64,000 bases of DNA from Desulfovibrio aminophilus (lineage in GTDB: Bacteria; Desulfobacterota; Desulfovibrionia; Desulfovibrionales; Desulfovibrionaceae). The stretch lies in NCBI RefSeq assembly GCF_023660105.1, contig NZ_JAMHGA010000028.1, forward strand, positions 62,001 through 126,000, written 5' to 3'. Positions 52,696 through 60,700 of this stretch are shown here, piece after piece (the stretch's first letter is position 1; each line of letters starts with the position of its first letter). The position numbers and the translations under genes are program-made. Below the pieces are notes generated by a model. It was not told the origin of the DNA and did not search any database. It was given only the letters and a program-made list of their open reading frames with translations.

Positions 52696-52876
52696 CTCTC
52701 CTCCGCCCCTGCTGGGCGGCCGGGATATGGGTCAAGGCCTGGATTGCGCGCAGCCTATGCCGGATGCCCGTCCGCCGCAATGCATGCCGGCCCTTCACGG
52801 ATATTGCGCAAGCGGGAATTACATTCATTCCCCTGGCCGGGGTCCGGGGGCGGGCCCCCGGTTCCTCCCGTCCCGC

Positions 52877-54184
52877 CTAGGCCAGCGCCGACAGGTCGTA
52901 GTCGGTGCTCGACTCCACGCGGGCGCGGACGATGGCGCCGGGCCGCAAGGTCTTTTCCGGCGGGGCGGAGACGAAGGTCAGGCCGTCCACCTCCGGGGCC
53001 TGGAACCAGGCCCGGCCCCTGTAGAGCCCGGGCCACTCGGGGTGCGGGCCCTCGATGAGCACGTCCAGATCCTCGCCCACCCAGCCGCGCAGGTGCTCGG
53101 CGCTGATCCCGGCCTGGAGCTCCATGAGCGCGGCGCGGCGCTCCTCCTTGGCCCGGGCGCTCACCTGGGAGGACATGGCCGCGGCCGGGGTGCCCTCCTC
53201 GGCCTGGTAGGCGAACACGCCCAGGTGGGTGAAGCGGACCTCGGCCACGAAGTCCATGAGGGCGCGGAAGCGCTTCTCGGTCTCGCCGGGGTAGCCGACG
53301 ATGATCGAGGTGCGCAGGGCGGCCTCGGGAAAACGGGAGCGGATGCGCTCGACGACCAGCCGGGGGTCGGCGGCGAAGGGGCGGCCCATGTTCTTGAGCA
53401 CGTCCGGGTGGGCGTGCTGGAGGGGCACGTCGAAATAGGGCAGCAGGGGCGGCCCGGCCTGGCGCATGAAGTCCAGCACGGAGTTCGTCAGCCCGGCGGG
53501 GTAGAGATACATGAGCCGCAGACGGCGCAGGCCCGGCAGGGGCAGCAGGCGGGCCAGCAGCGGCGAAAGCCCGTTCCTGATCTCCAGGTCGCGGCCCCAG
53601 GCGGTCACGTCCTGGCCCACCACCACGAGCTCGGGCACGCCCTGGGCCAGCATGTCGCGGGCGTCGGCCTCGATCTCCTCCAGGTGGCGGCTCACGTGCG
53701 GGCCCCGGATGGAAGGGATGGTGCAGAAACGGCAGCGGTGGGAGCAGCCCTCGGAGACCTTGAGGTAGGCGTAGGCCGGGCCGGTGGAGAGGCGGCGGGC
53801 CGAGGGCTCGCGGAAGGCCCGGCGCGACAGGACTCGGGCCGCCAGCGCGGGCCACTGGTCCAGCTCGTGGGTGGAGAGCCAGAGGTCCACCTCGGGCAGT
53901 TCCGCGCCGAGTTCGCCGCCGTAGCGCGAGACGAGGCAGCCGGTGACGGCCAGCACGGGCCGGGGCGAGGCCTCGCGCACGGTCTCGGCCAGTTCCAGGA
54001 TGGTGGACACGGACTCCTCCACGGCCGGGCGGATGAAGCCGCAGGTGTTCACCAGGATGAGGTCCGCGTCGCGGGGGTCGTCCACGGCGGCCATGTCCGC
54101 GCCCAGGGCCCCGAGCATGCGCTCGGTGTCCACGCGGTTCTTGGGGCAGCCGAGGCTCACGGTATGCACGGTGATCGTCGTCAT
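52877..54184 (-). CDS. rimO: Ribosomal protein S12 methylthiotransferase
   Basis: A 435-residue radical SAM enzyme that adds a methylthio group to Asp88 of ribosomal protein S12. The N-terminal MTTase domain starts TVHTVSLGCPKNRVDTE and holds the auxiliary cluster cysteines (VNTCGFI, VTGCLV). The radical SAM motif CSHRCRFC and a C-terminal TRAM domain follow. The start at 54184 removes a non-conserved extension and has an AGGA element upstream. Confidence 0.95.
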   Translation of the reverse strand: MTTITVHTVSLGCPKNRVDTERMLGALGADMAAVDDPRDADLILVNTCGFIRPAVEESVSTILELAETVREASPRPVLAVTGCLVSRYGGELGAELPEVDLWLSTHELDQWPALAARVLSRRAFREPSARRLSTGPAYAYLKVSEGCSHRCRFCTIPSIRGPHVSRHLEEIEADARDMLAQGVPELVVVGQDVTAWGRDLEIRNGLSPLLARLLPLPGLRRLRLMYLYPAGLTNSVLDFMRQAGPPLLPYFDVPLQHAHPDVLKNMGRPFAADPRLVVERIRSRFPEAALRTSIIVGYPGETEKRFRALMDFVAEVRFTHLGVFAYQAEEGTPAAAMSSQVSARAKEERRAALMELQAGISAEHLRGWVGEDLDVLIEGPHPEWPGLYRGRAWFQAPEVDGLTFVSAPPEKTLRPGAIVRARVESSTDYDLSALA

Positions 54185-54222
54185 CGCGGCAGCATATCCT
54201 GCCCGGCTGCGGCGGTCCACCG

Positions 54223-54393
54223 CCCCCCTTCGGGGGGTTCATGGAAAGGCGAAGAGACTCCCTTCTCACCGTTTTCCGTAATGGGCCGAAGGCCCCTCGG
54301 CTTCGCCGGTTCATGGAAAGGCGGGAAGCTCCACCGTCCCGCTGCCGATCCACACTCCACCGCCTTTCCATGATCCACGGCGCAGCCGCGCGG
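54223..54393. repeat. Two copies of the dispersed palindromic repeat
   Basis: Copy one runs from CCCCCC-TTC-GGGGGG (54223-54237) through TTCATGGAAAGGCGAAGAGA to GGGCC-GAA-GGCCC (54283-54295). Copy two runs from CGGC-TTC-GCCG through GTTCATGGAAAGGCGGGAAG to CCGCCTTTCCATGATCCACGG. They fill the gap between the rimO start and the next kinase. Confidence 0.82.
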
Positions 54394-54449
54394 CTTGCCC
54401 TGGGATCGCGTCCGTGCCAATATGGTGTGTATTGCAAAAGAGGGAGCGC

Positions 54450-55946
54450 ATGATGGAACCCCGGGCGTTGGACGAGGGCAAGCGGTACAAGGTCGGCGTC
54501 ATCGGCAACAAGACGTCGCTCATGCCCTTTTGGGAACTGTTCGTGAGCCAGGGCAGCGGCCGGGTGCTGGCCGAGATGGGCCTGGTGGCGGCGGCCCTGC
54601 CCGGCGACGGCGTGCCGGGCGAGCCCTTCGGGCCGGGCATGAACCTGCCGGTGTACTCCGGGTTCCAGGCCATGCTCGCCGCCCACCCCGAGATCAACCT
54701 CGTGCTGGAGTCCACGGGCGACCAGGACATCCTGGCGATCCTGCGCCGCGAGCTGCCCGCCCAGGTGGCCCTGGTGGAGCGCGACGCGGCCGGGTTCTTC
54801 GTGCGCCTGCTGACCACCGAGCAGATGTGGGTGGCCTGCAAGGTGGACCTCATGCACACCCAGACCCTGCTCAAGTCCATCTCGGACCAGCTCTCGGACG
54901 AAATCTTCTTCCTCTCGCCCCAGGGCCACGTGCTGGACGTGAACGAGACGGTCTGCCGCCGCCTGAACAAGTGCAAGAAGGACTTCACGGGCAAGGCCTT
55001 CCGGGACATCTTCTTCGGCCCCCACTGCCCGCCGCCGGACATGCCCTGCGAGACGCCCTTCGACATCACCGCGCGCACGGGCGAGCCCTCGGAGGCCATC
55101 CAGACCGAGGTCGACGACACGGGCCGCATGCGCTACTACCGCATCTACACCTACCCCATCTTCGACGGCGGCACGCTGGTGAACGTGGTGGCCATGCGCC
55201 GCGACATCACCAAGCGCACCGAGATGGAGCAGCGTCTCCAGCAGTCGGAAAAGCTCGCCTCCATCGGCCAGCTCTCCACCTACATCGCCCACGAGATCCG
55301 CAACCCGCTCTTCGCCATCTCCGGCTTCGCCAACTCGCTCCTGCGCCAGGGCAACCAGGACCAGGCCTCGCGCGAAAAGCTCGGGATCATCCTGGAGGAG
55401 TCCAAGCGCCTGGACACCATCCTCAAGAGCATCATCAACTTCTCCCGCCCCACCGAGGGCCGCGAAACCGTCGTGGACCTGAACCAGGTGGTGGCCCAGA
55501 CCATCGAGATCATGCGCGGGGACTGCGAGCGCTCCGGGGCCATGATCACCTTCCAGCCCGCCGAAGGCCTGGCCCGGGCCAAGGCCGACCCGGAACTCAT
55601 CAAGCAGTGCCTCATCAACCTGCTCAAGAACGCCGTGGAGGCCATGCCCGACGGCGGCGACGTGGCCATCCGCACGGGCATGACCCGCGACCACGTGACC
55701 CTGGAGGTGCGCGACTCGGGCCAGGGCATCGCGCCCGAGCTTCGGGACAAGGTCTTCTCGCCCTTCTTCTCCACCAAGGGCAAGGGCTCGGGCCTGGGAC
55801 TGGCCATGATCCGCAAGATCATGGACGACATCGGCGGCAACGTGGACCTCCAGAGCAAGGAGGGCGAGGGCACGGCCGTGACCCTGCTCCTGCCCCCGGC
55901 CCTGGCCACCCAGCAGCAGGACGCCCCCCCCTTCGGGGGCCTATAG
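54450..55946 (+). CDS. Soluble PAS histidine kinase with Rossmann-like N-terminal domain
   Basis: A 498-residue cytoplasmic kinase without membrane segments. The first 120 residues (KRYKVGVIGNKTSLMPFW, later INLVLESTGDQDIL) look like a dinucleotide-binding Rossmann fold rather than a usual sensor. A PAS domain (about 150-250) contains three cysteines and may hold a cofactor. HisKA carries H281 in AHEIRNPLFAI, with an ATPase domain after it. The start at 54450 follows AGGGAG. The final residues PPFGGL and the stop TAG come from a dispersed repeat. Confidence 0.85.
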   Translation: MMEPRALDEGKRYKVGVIGNKTSLMPFWELFVSQGSGRVLAEMGLVAAALPGDGVPGEPFGPGMNLPVYSGFQAMLAAHPEINLVLESTGDQDILAILRRELPAQVALVERDAAGFFVRLLTTEQMWVACKVDLMHTQTLLKSISDQLSDEIFFLSPQGHVLDVNETVCRRLNKCKKDFTGKAFRDIFFGPHCPPPDMPCETPFDITARTGEPSEAIQTEVDDTGRMRYYRIYTYPIFDGGTLVNVVAMRRDITKRTEMEQRLQQSEKLASIGQLSTYIAHEIRNPLFAISGFANSLLRQGNQDQASREKLGIILEESKRLDTILKSIINFSRPTEGRETVVDLNQVVAQTIEIMRGDCERSGAMITFQPAEGLARAKADPELIKQCLINLLKNAVEAMPDGGDVAIRTGMTRDHVTLEVRDSGQGIAPELRDKVFSPFFSTKGKGSGLGLAMIRKIMDDIGGNVDLQSKEGEGTAVTLLLPPALATQQQDAPPFGGL

Positions 55947-56059
55947 AAACGCCAAGAGGCTCCCATCCCCCGTCTTTCTAAAACGGGGCGAAGCCCCCCT
56001 TCGGGGGTGTGCAGAAAGGCGAAAGCTTCTCCAGCCTTTCTGATACGGGCCGAAGGCCC
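55927..56059. repeat. Two copies of the dispersed palindromic repeat
   Basis: The first runs from CCCCC-TTC-GGGGG (55927-55939) through CTATAGAAACGCCAAGAGG and CGTCTTTCTAAAA to GGGGC-GAA-GCCCC (55985-55997). The second overlaps it, from CCCCC-TTC-GGGGG (55995-56007) through GCAGAAAGGCGAAAGC and CCAGCCTTTCTGATA to GGGCC-GAA-GGCCC (56047-56059). Confidence 0.85.
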
Positions 56060-56131
56060 TTGCCGCCGCCCGGGTCTTGTGGAATGGTTCCGCCACACAT
56101 CATCCCCAAGCCATTCCGTCGCGGAGGCACC

Positions 56132-56911
56132 ATGAGCGGCATCGTCAGCGCCACCTTTTTCAGCCCCACCCACACCAGCCGGACCATCGCCCGGACCCTG
56201 GCCGCCGAGCTGGCCCAAGGCCTCGGCAAGGCCGTGGAGGAGACGGACTGGACGCCCCCGGCCAAACGCGGCCACGCGCGCGCCCTGGGCCCGGACGACG
56301 TGCTCGTCCTGGCTTTTCCGGTCTACTCGGGCCGGATGCCGAAACTCCTGGAGGCGAGCATGGCCGGGCTCACCGGACAGGGAACCCCGGCCGTGGCGGC
56401 GGCGGTGTACGGCAACCGGGCCTATGAGGACGCCCTGGTGGAGGCCCGCGACATCCTGACCGCCAACGGCTTCGTGGTCACGGCGGGCGGCGCGTTCATC
56501 GGCGAGCACTCGTTCTCGCGCAAGGTGGCGGCGGGCCGCCCCGACGCCGGAGACCTGGCCCTGGCCCGGGACTTGGCCCAACGCGCGGCGGCCAAGATCG
56601 CGGCGGGCTCTCCGGCCGAGGTCGAGGTCAAGGGCGACCGGCCCTACCGGGACCGCTGGCCCGGCCTGGCAGTGAAGCCCAAGACCACGGACGACTGCAC
56701 CGAATGCATGACCTGCGTCGAGGGCTGCCCGGCGGGCATCATCCGGTTCGAGAACCCGCGCGAGGCGGGCGACGGCTGCCTGCGCTGCATGGCCTGCGTC
56801 AAGCACTGCCCCGTGGGGGCCAAGTACTTCGACGACGAAAAGCTCCTGGGCTTCGCCACCCTGCTGGAGACCAAGTTCATGGACCGCAAGGAGCCGGAAC
56901 TGTTCGTGTAG
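56132..56911 (+). CDS. EFR1-type flavodoxin-ferredoxin fusion
   Basis: A 259-residue redox protein. The N-terminal half is flavodoxin-like (SATFFSPTHTSRTIARTL for the FMN phosphate, and FPVYSGRMPK). The C-terminal part carries two 4Fe-4S motifs (CTECMTCVEGCP and CLRCMACVKHCP). Such EFR1-family proteins probably shuttle electrons in anaerobes; the partner is unknown. GGAGG fixes the start at 56132. Confidence 0.88.
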   Translation: MSGIVSATFFSPTHTSRTIARTLAAELAQGLGKAVEETDWTPPAKRGHARALGPDDVLVLAFPVYSGRMPKLLEASMAGLTGQGTPAVAAAVYGNRAYEDALVEARDILTANGFVVTAGGAFIGEHSFSRKVAAGRPDAGDLALARDLAQRAAAKIAAGSPAEVEVKGDRPYRDRWPGLAVKPKTTDDCTECMTCVEGCPAGIIRFENPREAGDGCLRCMACVKHCPVGAKYFDDEKLLGFATLLETKFMDRKEPELFV

Positions 56912-56935
56912 GGGGAAGGCGGAGAGCATGAAAGC

Positions 56936-56980
56936 CCAGGGGCTCCGCGCCCCTGGACCCGCGCCAGGGCTTCGCCCTGG
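56936..56980. repeat. Double hairpin of a second repeat type
   Basis: CCAGGGGC-TCCGC-GCCCCTGG (56936-56956) is followed after seven bases by CCAGGGC-TTC-GCCCTGG (56964-56980). The pair differs from the main family in lacking AGAAAGGC and resembles GC-rich twin hairpins seen between genes in other high-GC bacteria. Confidence 0.6.
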
Positions 56981-57105
56981 ACCATCCACCGTCGAGACCC
57001 CGGCCTGGCCGATAAAGGACTGGCGAAAAATCTACGTTCAAGGCATTCGCCCCCTCACGCCATTGCAATAGACGCTGAATATTGCAGCGCCGCACATCCA
57101 AAACG

Positions 57106-57152
57106 CCCGGTAAAACCGGGAGTTCAACCGGAAATCACCTTCCGGGGACAAC
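57106..57152 (+). promoter_or_regulatory. Structured leader with two hairpins before a small gene
   Basis: CCCGGT-AAA-ACCGGG (57106-57120) and CCGGAA-N6-TTCCGG (57128-57145) form two stems just before the ATG at 57153. The second stem shares two G residues with the only purine-rich ribosome-site candidate (GGGGA, 57144-57148), so folding could limit translation. Upstream, TGCAAT-N11-ATTGCA (57064-57086) is a further inverted repeat. Confidence 0.45.
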
Positions 57153-57404
57153 ATGAAATTGAAAATACTGCATATATCGCGCGGGAGCATTGAGTTAACG
57201 GACGGGACGAACGTTTTTATCGTAGGATGCGAGGGCTATCTCGCACGCGGAGAATCTCAAGCTGTTTTTGATATCTACACCAACAGCATAGTAAAGGCTG
57301 ATCAAAACAACGAGTTGCGGGCGACGGCCTCAGAGAAAGAGGATATCCTTCAATTCTTGAAGGAATATTTCAACGAAAAGAATATTCCGGTCGTCTGGAA
57401 CTGA
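57153..57404 (+). CDS. Small Imm74-like protein
   Basis: An 83-residue protein with a predicted beta-rich first half (KILHISRGSIELTDGTNVF) and a helical end (EKEDILQFLKEYFNEKNIPV). The pattern, ending in a helix then a short strand, resembles immunity protein family 74, which protects against contact-dependent or polymorphic toxins. No toxin gene is adjacent. Composition is more AT-rich than its neighbours, pointing to acquisition. The family match is by memory of the pattern only and is tentative; that it is a coding gene is fairly likely given the strict start, length and codon pattern. Confidence 0.6.
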   Translation: MKLKILHISRGSIELTDGTNVFIVGCEGYLARGESQAVFDIYTNSIVKADQNNELRATASEKEDILQFLKEYFNEKNIPVVWN

Positions 57405-57478
57405 GTTTCACCCCTCCCCGCGCGCGGGAACTGCGGCCTACAGCTGAGGAGGCTGTCGCTCTTTCTCCCGGGCATTTC

Positions 57479-58150
57479 TCAATCCGCCTTCGTGATGATC
57501 ACTTCCAGGATGTGTTCGAAGACCTCTTCCAGGTCCAGGTCGGTCGTGTCCACGATCAGGGCGTCGGGAGCGGGTTTGAGCGGGGCCTCGGCGCGGGTGC
57601 GGTCCTGGCGGTCGCGGGCCTCGATCTGGGCCGTGAGTTCGGCCAGGTCCGCCGGCCGGCCCAGTTCCTGGAGCTGAAGAAAGCGCCGCCGGGCGCGCTC
57701 GGCCGGGTCCGCGTCCAGGAAGAACTTGTGCCGCGCGGCCGGGAAGACCACGCTGCCCATGTCCCGGCCCTCGGCCACCAGGGACGTGCCCCGGGCCAGG
57801 TCCTGCTGGGCCTTCTTGAGAAAGGCGCGGACCACCGGCAGCTTGGCCACGTTGGAGGCCCACATGCCCACGTCCTCGGTGCGGATTTCCGGGCCCAGGG
57901 CGCGGCCGTCCACCGTGAGCCGGGTCTGCGCGCCCGCCCCTTCCAGTCCGAAGCGGAATTCCTCCAGCCGGGCGGCCAGCCGTTCCTCGGGCCAGTCCCA
58001 GGAGCCCTGGCCGAGCAGATAGCCCACGGCCCGGAACATGGCCCCGGTGTCCAGGTAGGCCAGGCCCAGGCGGCCCGCCAGCATCTTGGCCAGGGTGGAC
58101 TTGCCGACCCCGGCCGGGCCGTCCAGGGTGACGATGACCGGCTCAGCCAC
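57479..58150 (-). CDS. cmk: Cytidylate kinase
   Basis: A 223-residue enzyme that phosphorylates CMP and dCMP. The P-loop GPAGVGKSTLAKMLA, the YLDTGAMFRA substrate segment and VAEGRDMGSVVFP are as in the family. It overlaps the end of hisC by eight bases. Confidence 0.95.
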   Translation of the reverse strand: MAEPVIVTLDGPAGVGKSTLAKMLAGRLGLAYLDTGAMFRAVGYLLGQGSWDWPEERLAARLEEFRFGLEGAGAQTRLTVDGRALGPEIRTEDVGMWASNVAKLPVVRAFLKKAQQDLARGTSLVAEGRDMGSVVFPAARHKFFLDADPAERARRRFLQLQELGRPADLAELTAQIEARDRQDRTRAEAPLKPAPDALIVDTTDLDLEEVFEHILEVIITKAD

Positions 58151-59240
58151 GGAGCACCCCGGCCAGTTCGCGCAGGAAGAACGCGTTTTCCTCCTCCGTG
58201 CCCACGCTCACGCGGATGCGCTCCGGCAGGCCGAAGCTCGCCAGGGGCCGGACGATGACCCCGCGTTCCAGCAGGCCCTGGAAGACGTCCTTGGCCGGGC
58301 GCGGCGGGGTGAACATGAGGAAGTTGGCCTGGCTCGGGCCCACGGCGCAGCCCAGTTCCGCCAGCCCGGCCGTGAGCCGGTCGATGCCCGCGTGCACGGC
58401 CTCCAGGGTGGCGGCCAGAAAGACCTCGTCCGTGAGTGCGGCGATGCCCGCGGCCTCGTCGGCCACGCCGATGGTGAAGGGGATGCGCGCGCGGGTCATG
58501 GCCTGGGCCAGCCAGGGCGGCATGACCCCGAAGCCCAGGCGGAACCCGGCCAGGCCGTAGGCCTTGGAGAAGGTCCGCAGGGCGATGACGTTCTCGCGCT
58601 CCAGGGCCAGGGGCAGGGCGCCGTGCGCCTCCAGGGGCCGGGCGAAGTCCACGTAGGCCTCGTCCACGGCCAGGATCGTGTCCCCGGGCAGGCGGTCGGC
58701 CAGGGCGCGCAGCTCGTCCAGCCGGGCGGCGCGGCCCGTGGGGTTGTCCGGGCTGGTGACGAAGACCACGGCGGTCTTCTCGTCCGCGGCCTGGGCCAGG
58801 GCCTCCAGGGGCAGGGGCGCGTCCGGGTCGCGGGGAACCTCGCGGCACTCCAGGCCGCAGAGCTTGGCCGTGAGCCGGTACATGCTGAAGGCGTGGCTCC
58901 AGCAGATCACGTGGTCGCCGTCGCGGCCCACCACCCGCAGCAGGAGGTCGATCATCTCGTCCGAGCCGTGGCCGACCACCACGTTCTCCACCGGCGCGCC
59001 CAGGCGGGCGGCGATGGCCTCCACCAGGGCGGGGTTGTGGTTCTGCGGGTAGCGGAAGCCCAGGGCGGCGGCGCGTTCGGCGGCCTTGCGCGCCAGGGGC
59101 GAGACGCCCAGGGGGTTCTCGTTGCTGGCCAGCTTGACCACGCGGGTCAGGCCGTACTTGGCCTTGATCTCGTCGATGGACAGGCCGGGGACGTAGGGCT
59201 TGAAATCCTGGATGACCGGGCGGAGGCGGCGTGTGCTCAT
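58143..59240 (-). CDS. hisC: Histidinol-phosphate aminotransferase
   Basis: A 365-residue pyridoxal-phosphate enzyme of histidine biosynthesis. The cofactor lysine lies in RTFSKAYGLAGFRLGFG; KLASNENPLGVSP at the N-terminus and the SPDNPTG motif are typical. It precedes cmk in an overlapping pair. Confidence 0.94.
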   Translation of the reverse strand: MSTRRLRPVIQDFKPYVPGLSIDEIKAKYGLTRVVKLASNENPLGVSPLARKAAERAAALGFRYPQNHNPALVEAIAARLGAPVENVVVGHGSDEMIDLLLRVVGRDGDHVICWSHAFSMYRLTAKLCGLECREVPRDPDAPLPLEALAQAADEKTAVVFVTSPDNPTGRAARLDELRALADRLPGDTILAVDEAYVDFARPLEAHGALPLALERENVIALRTFSKAYGLAGFRLGFGVMPPWLAQAMTRARIPFTIGVADEAAGIAALTDEVFLAATLEAVHAGIDRLTAGLAELGCAVGPSQANFLMFTPPRPAKDVFQGLLERGVIVRPLASFGLPERIRVSVGTEEENAFFLRELAGVLRG

Positions 59241-59262
59241 GATGGTTCCGAGGTCGCGGACA

Positions 59263-59288
59263 AAGGGGACGGCCGAGGCCGTCCCCTT
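59263..59288. terminator. GC-rich hairpin between the stress-protein gene and hisC
   Basis: AAGGGGACGGCC (59263-59274) pairs with GGCCGTCCCCTT (59277-59288) across GA. It ends in TTT on the minus strand and may terminate the stress-protein message. Confidence 0.6.
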
Positions 59289-59319
59289 CCAGCGTCGCGC
59301 GCGTTGCGGGTAAAGCGGA

Positions 59320-59775
59320 TCAGGCGGCCGGGCCGAGCTTGGGCCGGATGGTCAGCACCGGGCACTTGGCCGACTTGACCACCTTCTCGGCCACGGAGCC
59401 GAAGAGGATGCGGTCGATGCCCCGGCGGCCGTGGGTGCCCATGACGATGCAGTCCACGCCATGCTCCTCGGCCAGGTTGAGCACTTCCTCGGCGGCGTAG
59501 CCGGTGACCACGCGGCCCTCGACGGAAACGCCCGCGAAGTTCTCGGCCAGGAAGGCGGACATGGTGGTGTCCGCGCCGGAGACGATCTCGCCCACGAAGT
59601 TCTCGATGGAGCTCGGCGGCACGTGGAAACCCACGTACTGGCTGAGCGAAGGGGCCACGTACAGGCAGATCACCGAGGCGTCCAGGGCCTTGGCCATGGT
59701 CTTGGCGTAGTCCGCGACCATCGGGCTGTGCTCGGAAAAGTCCACCGCGCAGAGAATCTTCTTGATGTTCGCCAT
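59320..59775 (-). CDS. Universal stress protein (UspA family)
   Basis: A 151-residue protein. It opens with KKILCAVDFSEHSPM and ends with the ATP-binding signature MGTHGRRGIDRILFGSVAEKVV then CPVLTI. It probably binds ATP and acts in stress physiology. The start at 59775 follows GAGGAGGAA; an in-frame extension upstream lacks conservation. Confidence 0.93.
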   Translation of the reverse strand: MANIKKILCAVDFSEHSPMVADYAKTMAKALDASVICLYVAPSLSQYVGFHVPPSSIENFVGEIVSGADTTMSAFLAENFAGVSVEGRVVTGYAAEEVLNLAEEHGVDCIVMGTHGRRGIDRILFGSVAEKVVKSAKCPVLTIRPKLGPAA

Positions 59776-59975
59776 TGCCGTTCCTCCTCTTCCGCCCGAG
59801 GCGGTTTGTGGCGCATTGTGAATGCTTTCTAAGACATGCATGACAGAAACGGCCCGGATAGACAAGACCCCCGGCCTGGGCTAGGCTTTTCGTCAGGCCC
59901 GGCGCGGCGGAAGAATCTGCCGCCCGGCGTCGAAAAAAAGAACGCGTTTCCAGATCGTTGCGAAAACGCCTCCGG

Positions 59976-59993
59976 TTGGCAGAGTCCTTGCAG
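59976..59993 (+). promoter_or_regulatory. Sigma-54 promoter
   Basis: TTGGCAGAGTCCTTGCAG matches the -24/-12 consensus (GG at 59978-59979, GC at 59990-59991, ten bases between), giving a start near 60003, 21 bases before the gene. Confidence 0.7.
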
Positions 59994-60023
59994 AAATGGC
60001 CGAAAACAGGATGAGGTGACACG

Positions 60024-60485
60024 ATGAAGATTCATCCTGACTCCATCGAGGGAGTCCGGCAGGTCGAACAGACCAAGCTGGACAAGGCCGCGCGCACCGC
60101 CGAGGGCTTCGCGGGCCTGCTCGACCAGGAGGTGTCCAAGACCTCGGGATCACAGGCGAAGCCTGCCGCCCCGATCTTGCCGCCCCTGGTCGGACGGGTC
60201 TTCGGGACCGAGGAGGTCGCGGCGACCGCGAAGGCCGGGGAGGGGCAGGGCGACGCCGCCGCCTCCCTGGACGGGCTCATGGACCGGTGGGAAAACTATG
60301 CCGCCGGTCTCGGGTCCGGGGGCAACCTGAAGCAGGCCGAGGCCGCGCTCCAGGACATCGAGGCCGAGACCGGCCGGGTCAAGGAAATGGCCCAGGACGA
60401 TCCGGGACTCAAGCCCATCGCGGACGAACTGGAGATCCTGGCCGCCACGGAAAGGGTCAAGTTCAACCGGGGGGACTACCTCTGA
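60024..60485 (+). CDS. Uncharacterised small helical protein under sigma-54 control
   Basis: A 153-residue cytoplasmic protein that I cannot name. The N-terminus MKIHPDSIEGVRQVEQ is followed by a Pro/Ala/Gly-rich linker (about 45-75) and a helical C-terminal half ending RVKFNRGDYL. The sigma-54 promoter directly upstream and the AGGTGAC ribosome region suggest regulated expression. In sulfate reducers sigma-54 drives flagellar and stress genes, so a motility-associated role is possible but unproved. Confidence 0.75.
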   Translation: MKIHPDSIEGVRQVEQTKLDKAARTAEGFAGLLDQEVSKTSGSQAKPAAPILPPLVGRVFGTEEVAATAKAGEGQGDAAASLDGLMDRWENYAAGLGSGGNLKQAEAALQDIEAETGRVKEMAQDDPGLKPIADELEILAATERVKFNRGDYL

Positions 60486-60700
60486 TCGTCAGAGGGAGGT
60501 CCCCCCTCCCTCCCCTCTCCACGCCTGAACCCGCCGTCATTCCTTGCCTCGGCCCCCTGCCCTGGGGGAACCGGGATCAGACTCGTTTTCGGGCCTGCAC
60601 TACGAAGAGGACCGAGATAGTGTCAAATCGCCCTCACGGCCTCTCCGGTAATTGAAATCCCATCTCTCCGGTGTTATCCGTCAGCAATCGAGGTGGGGAC

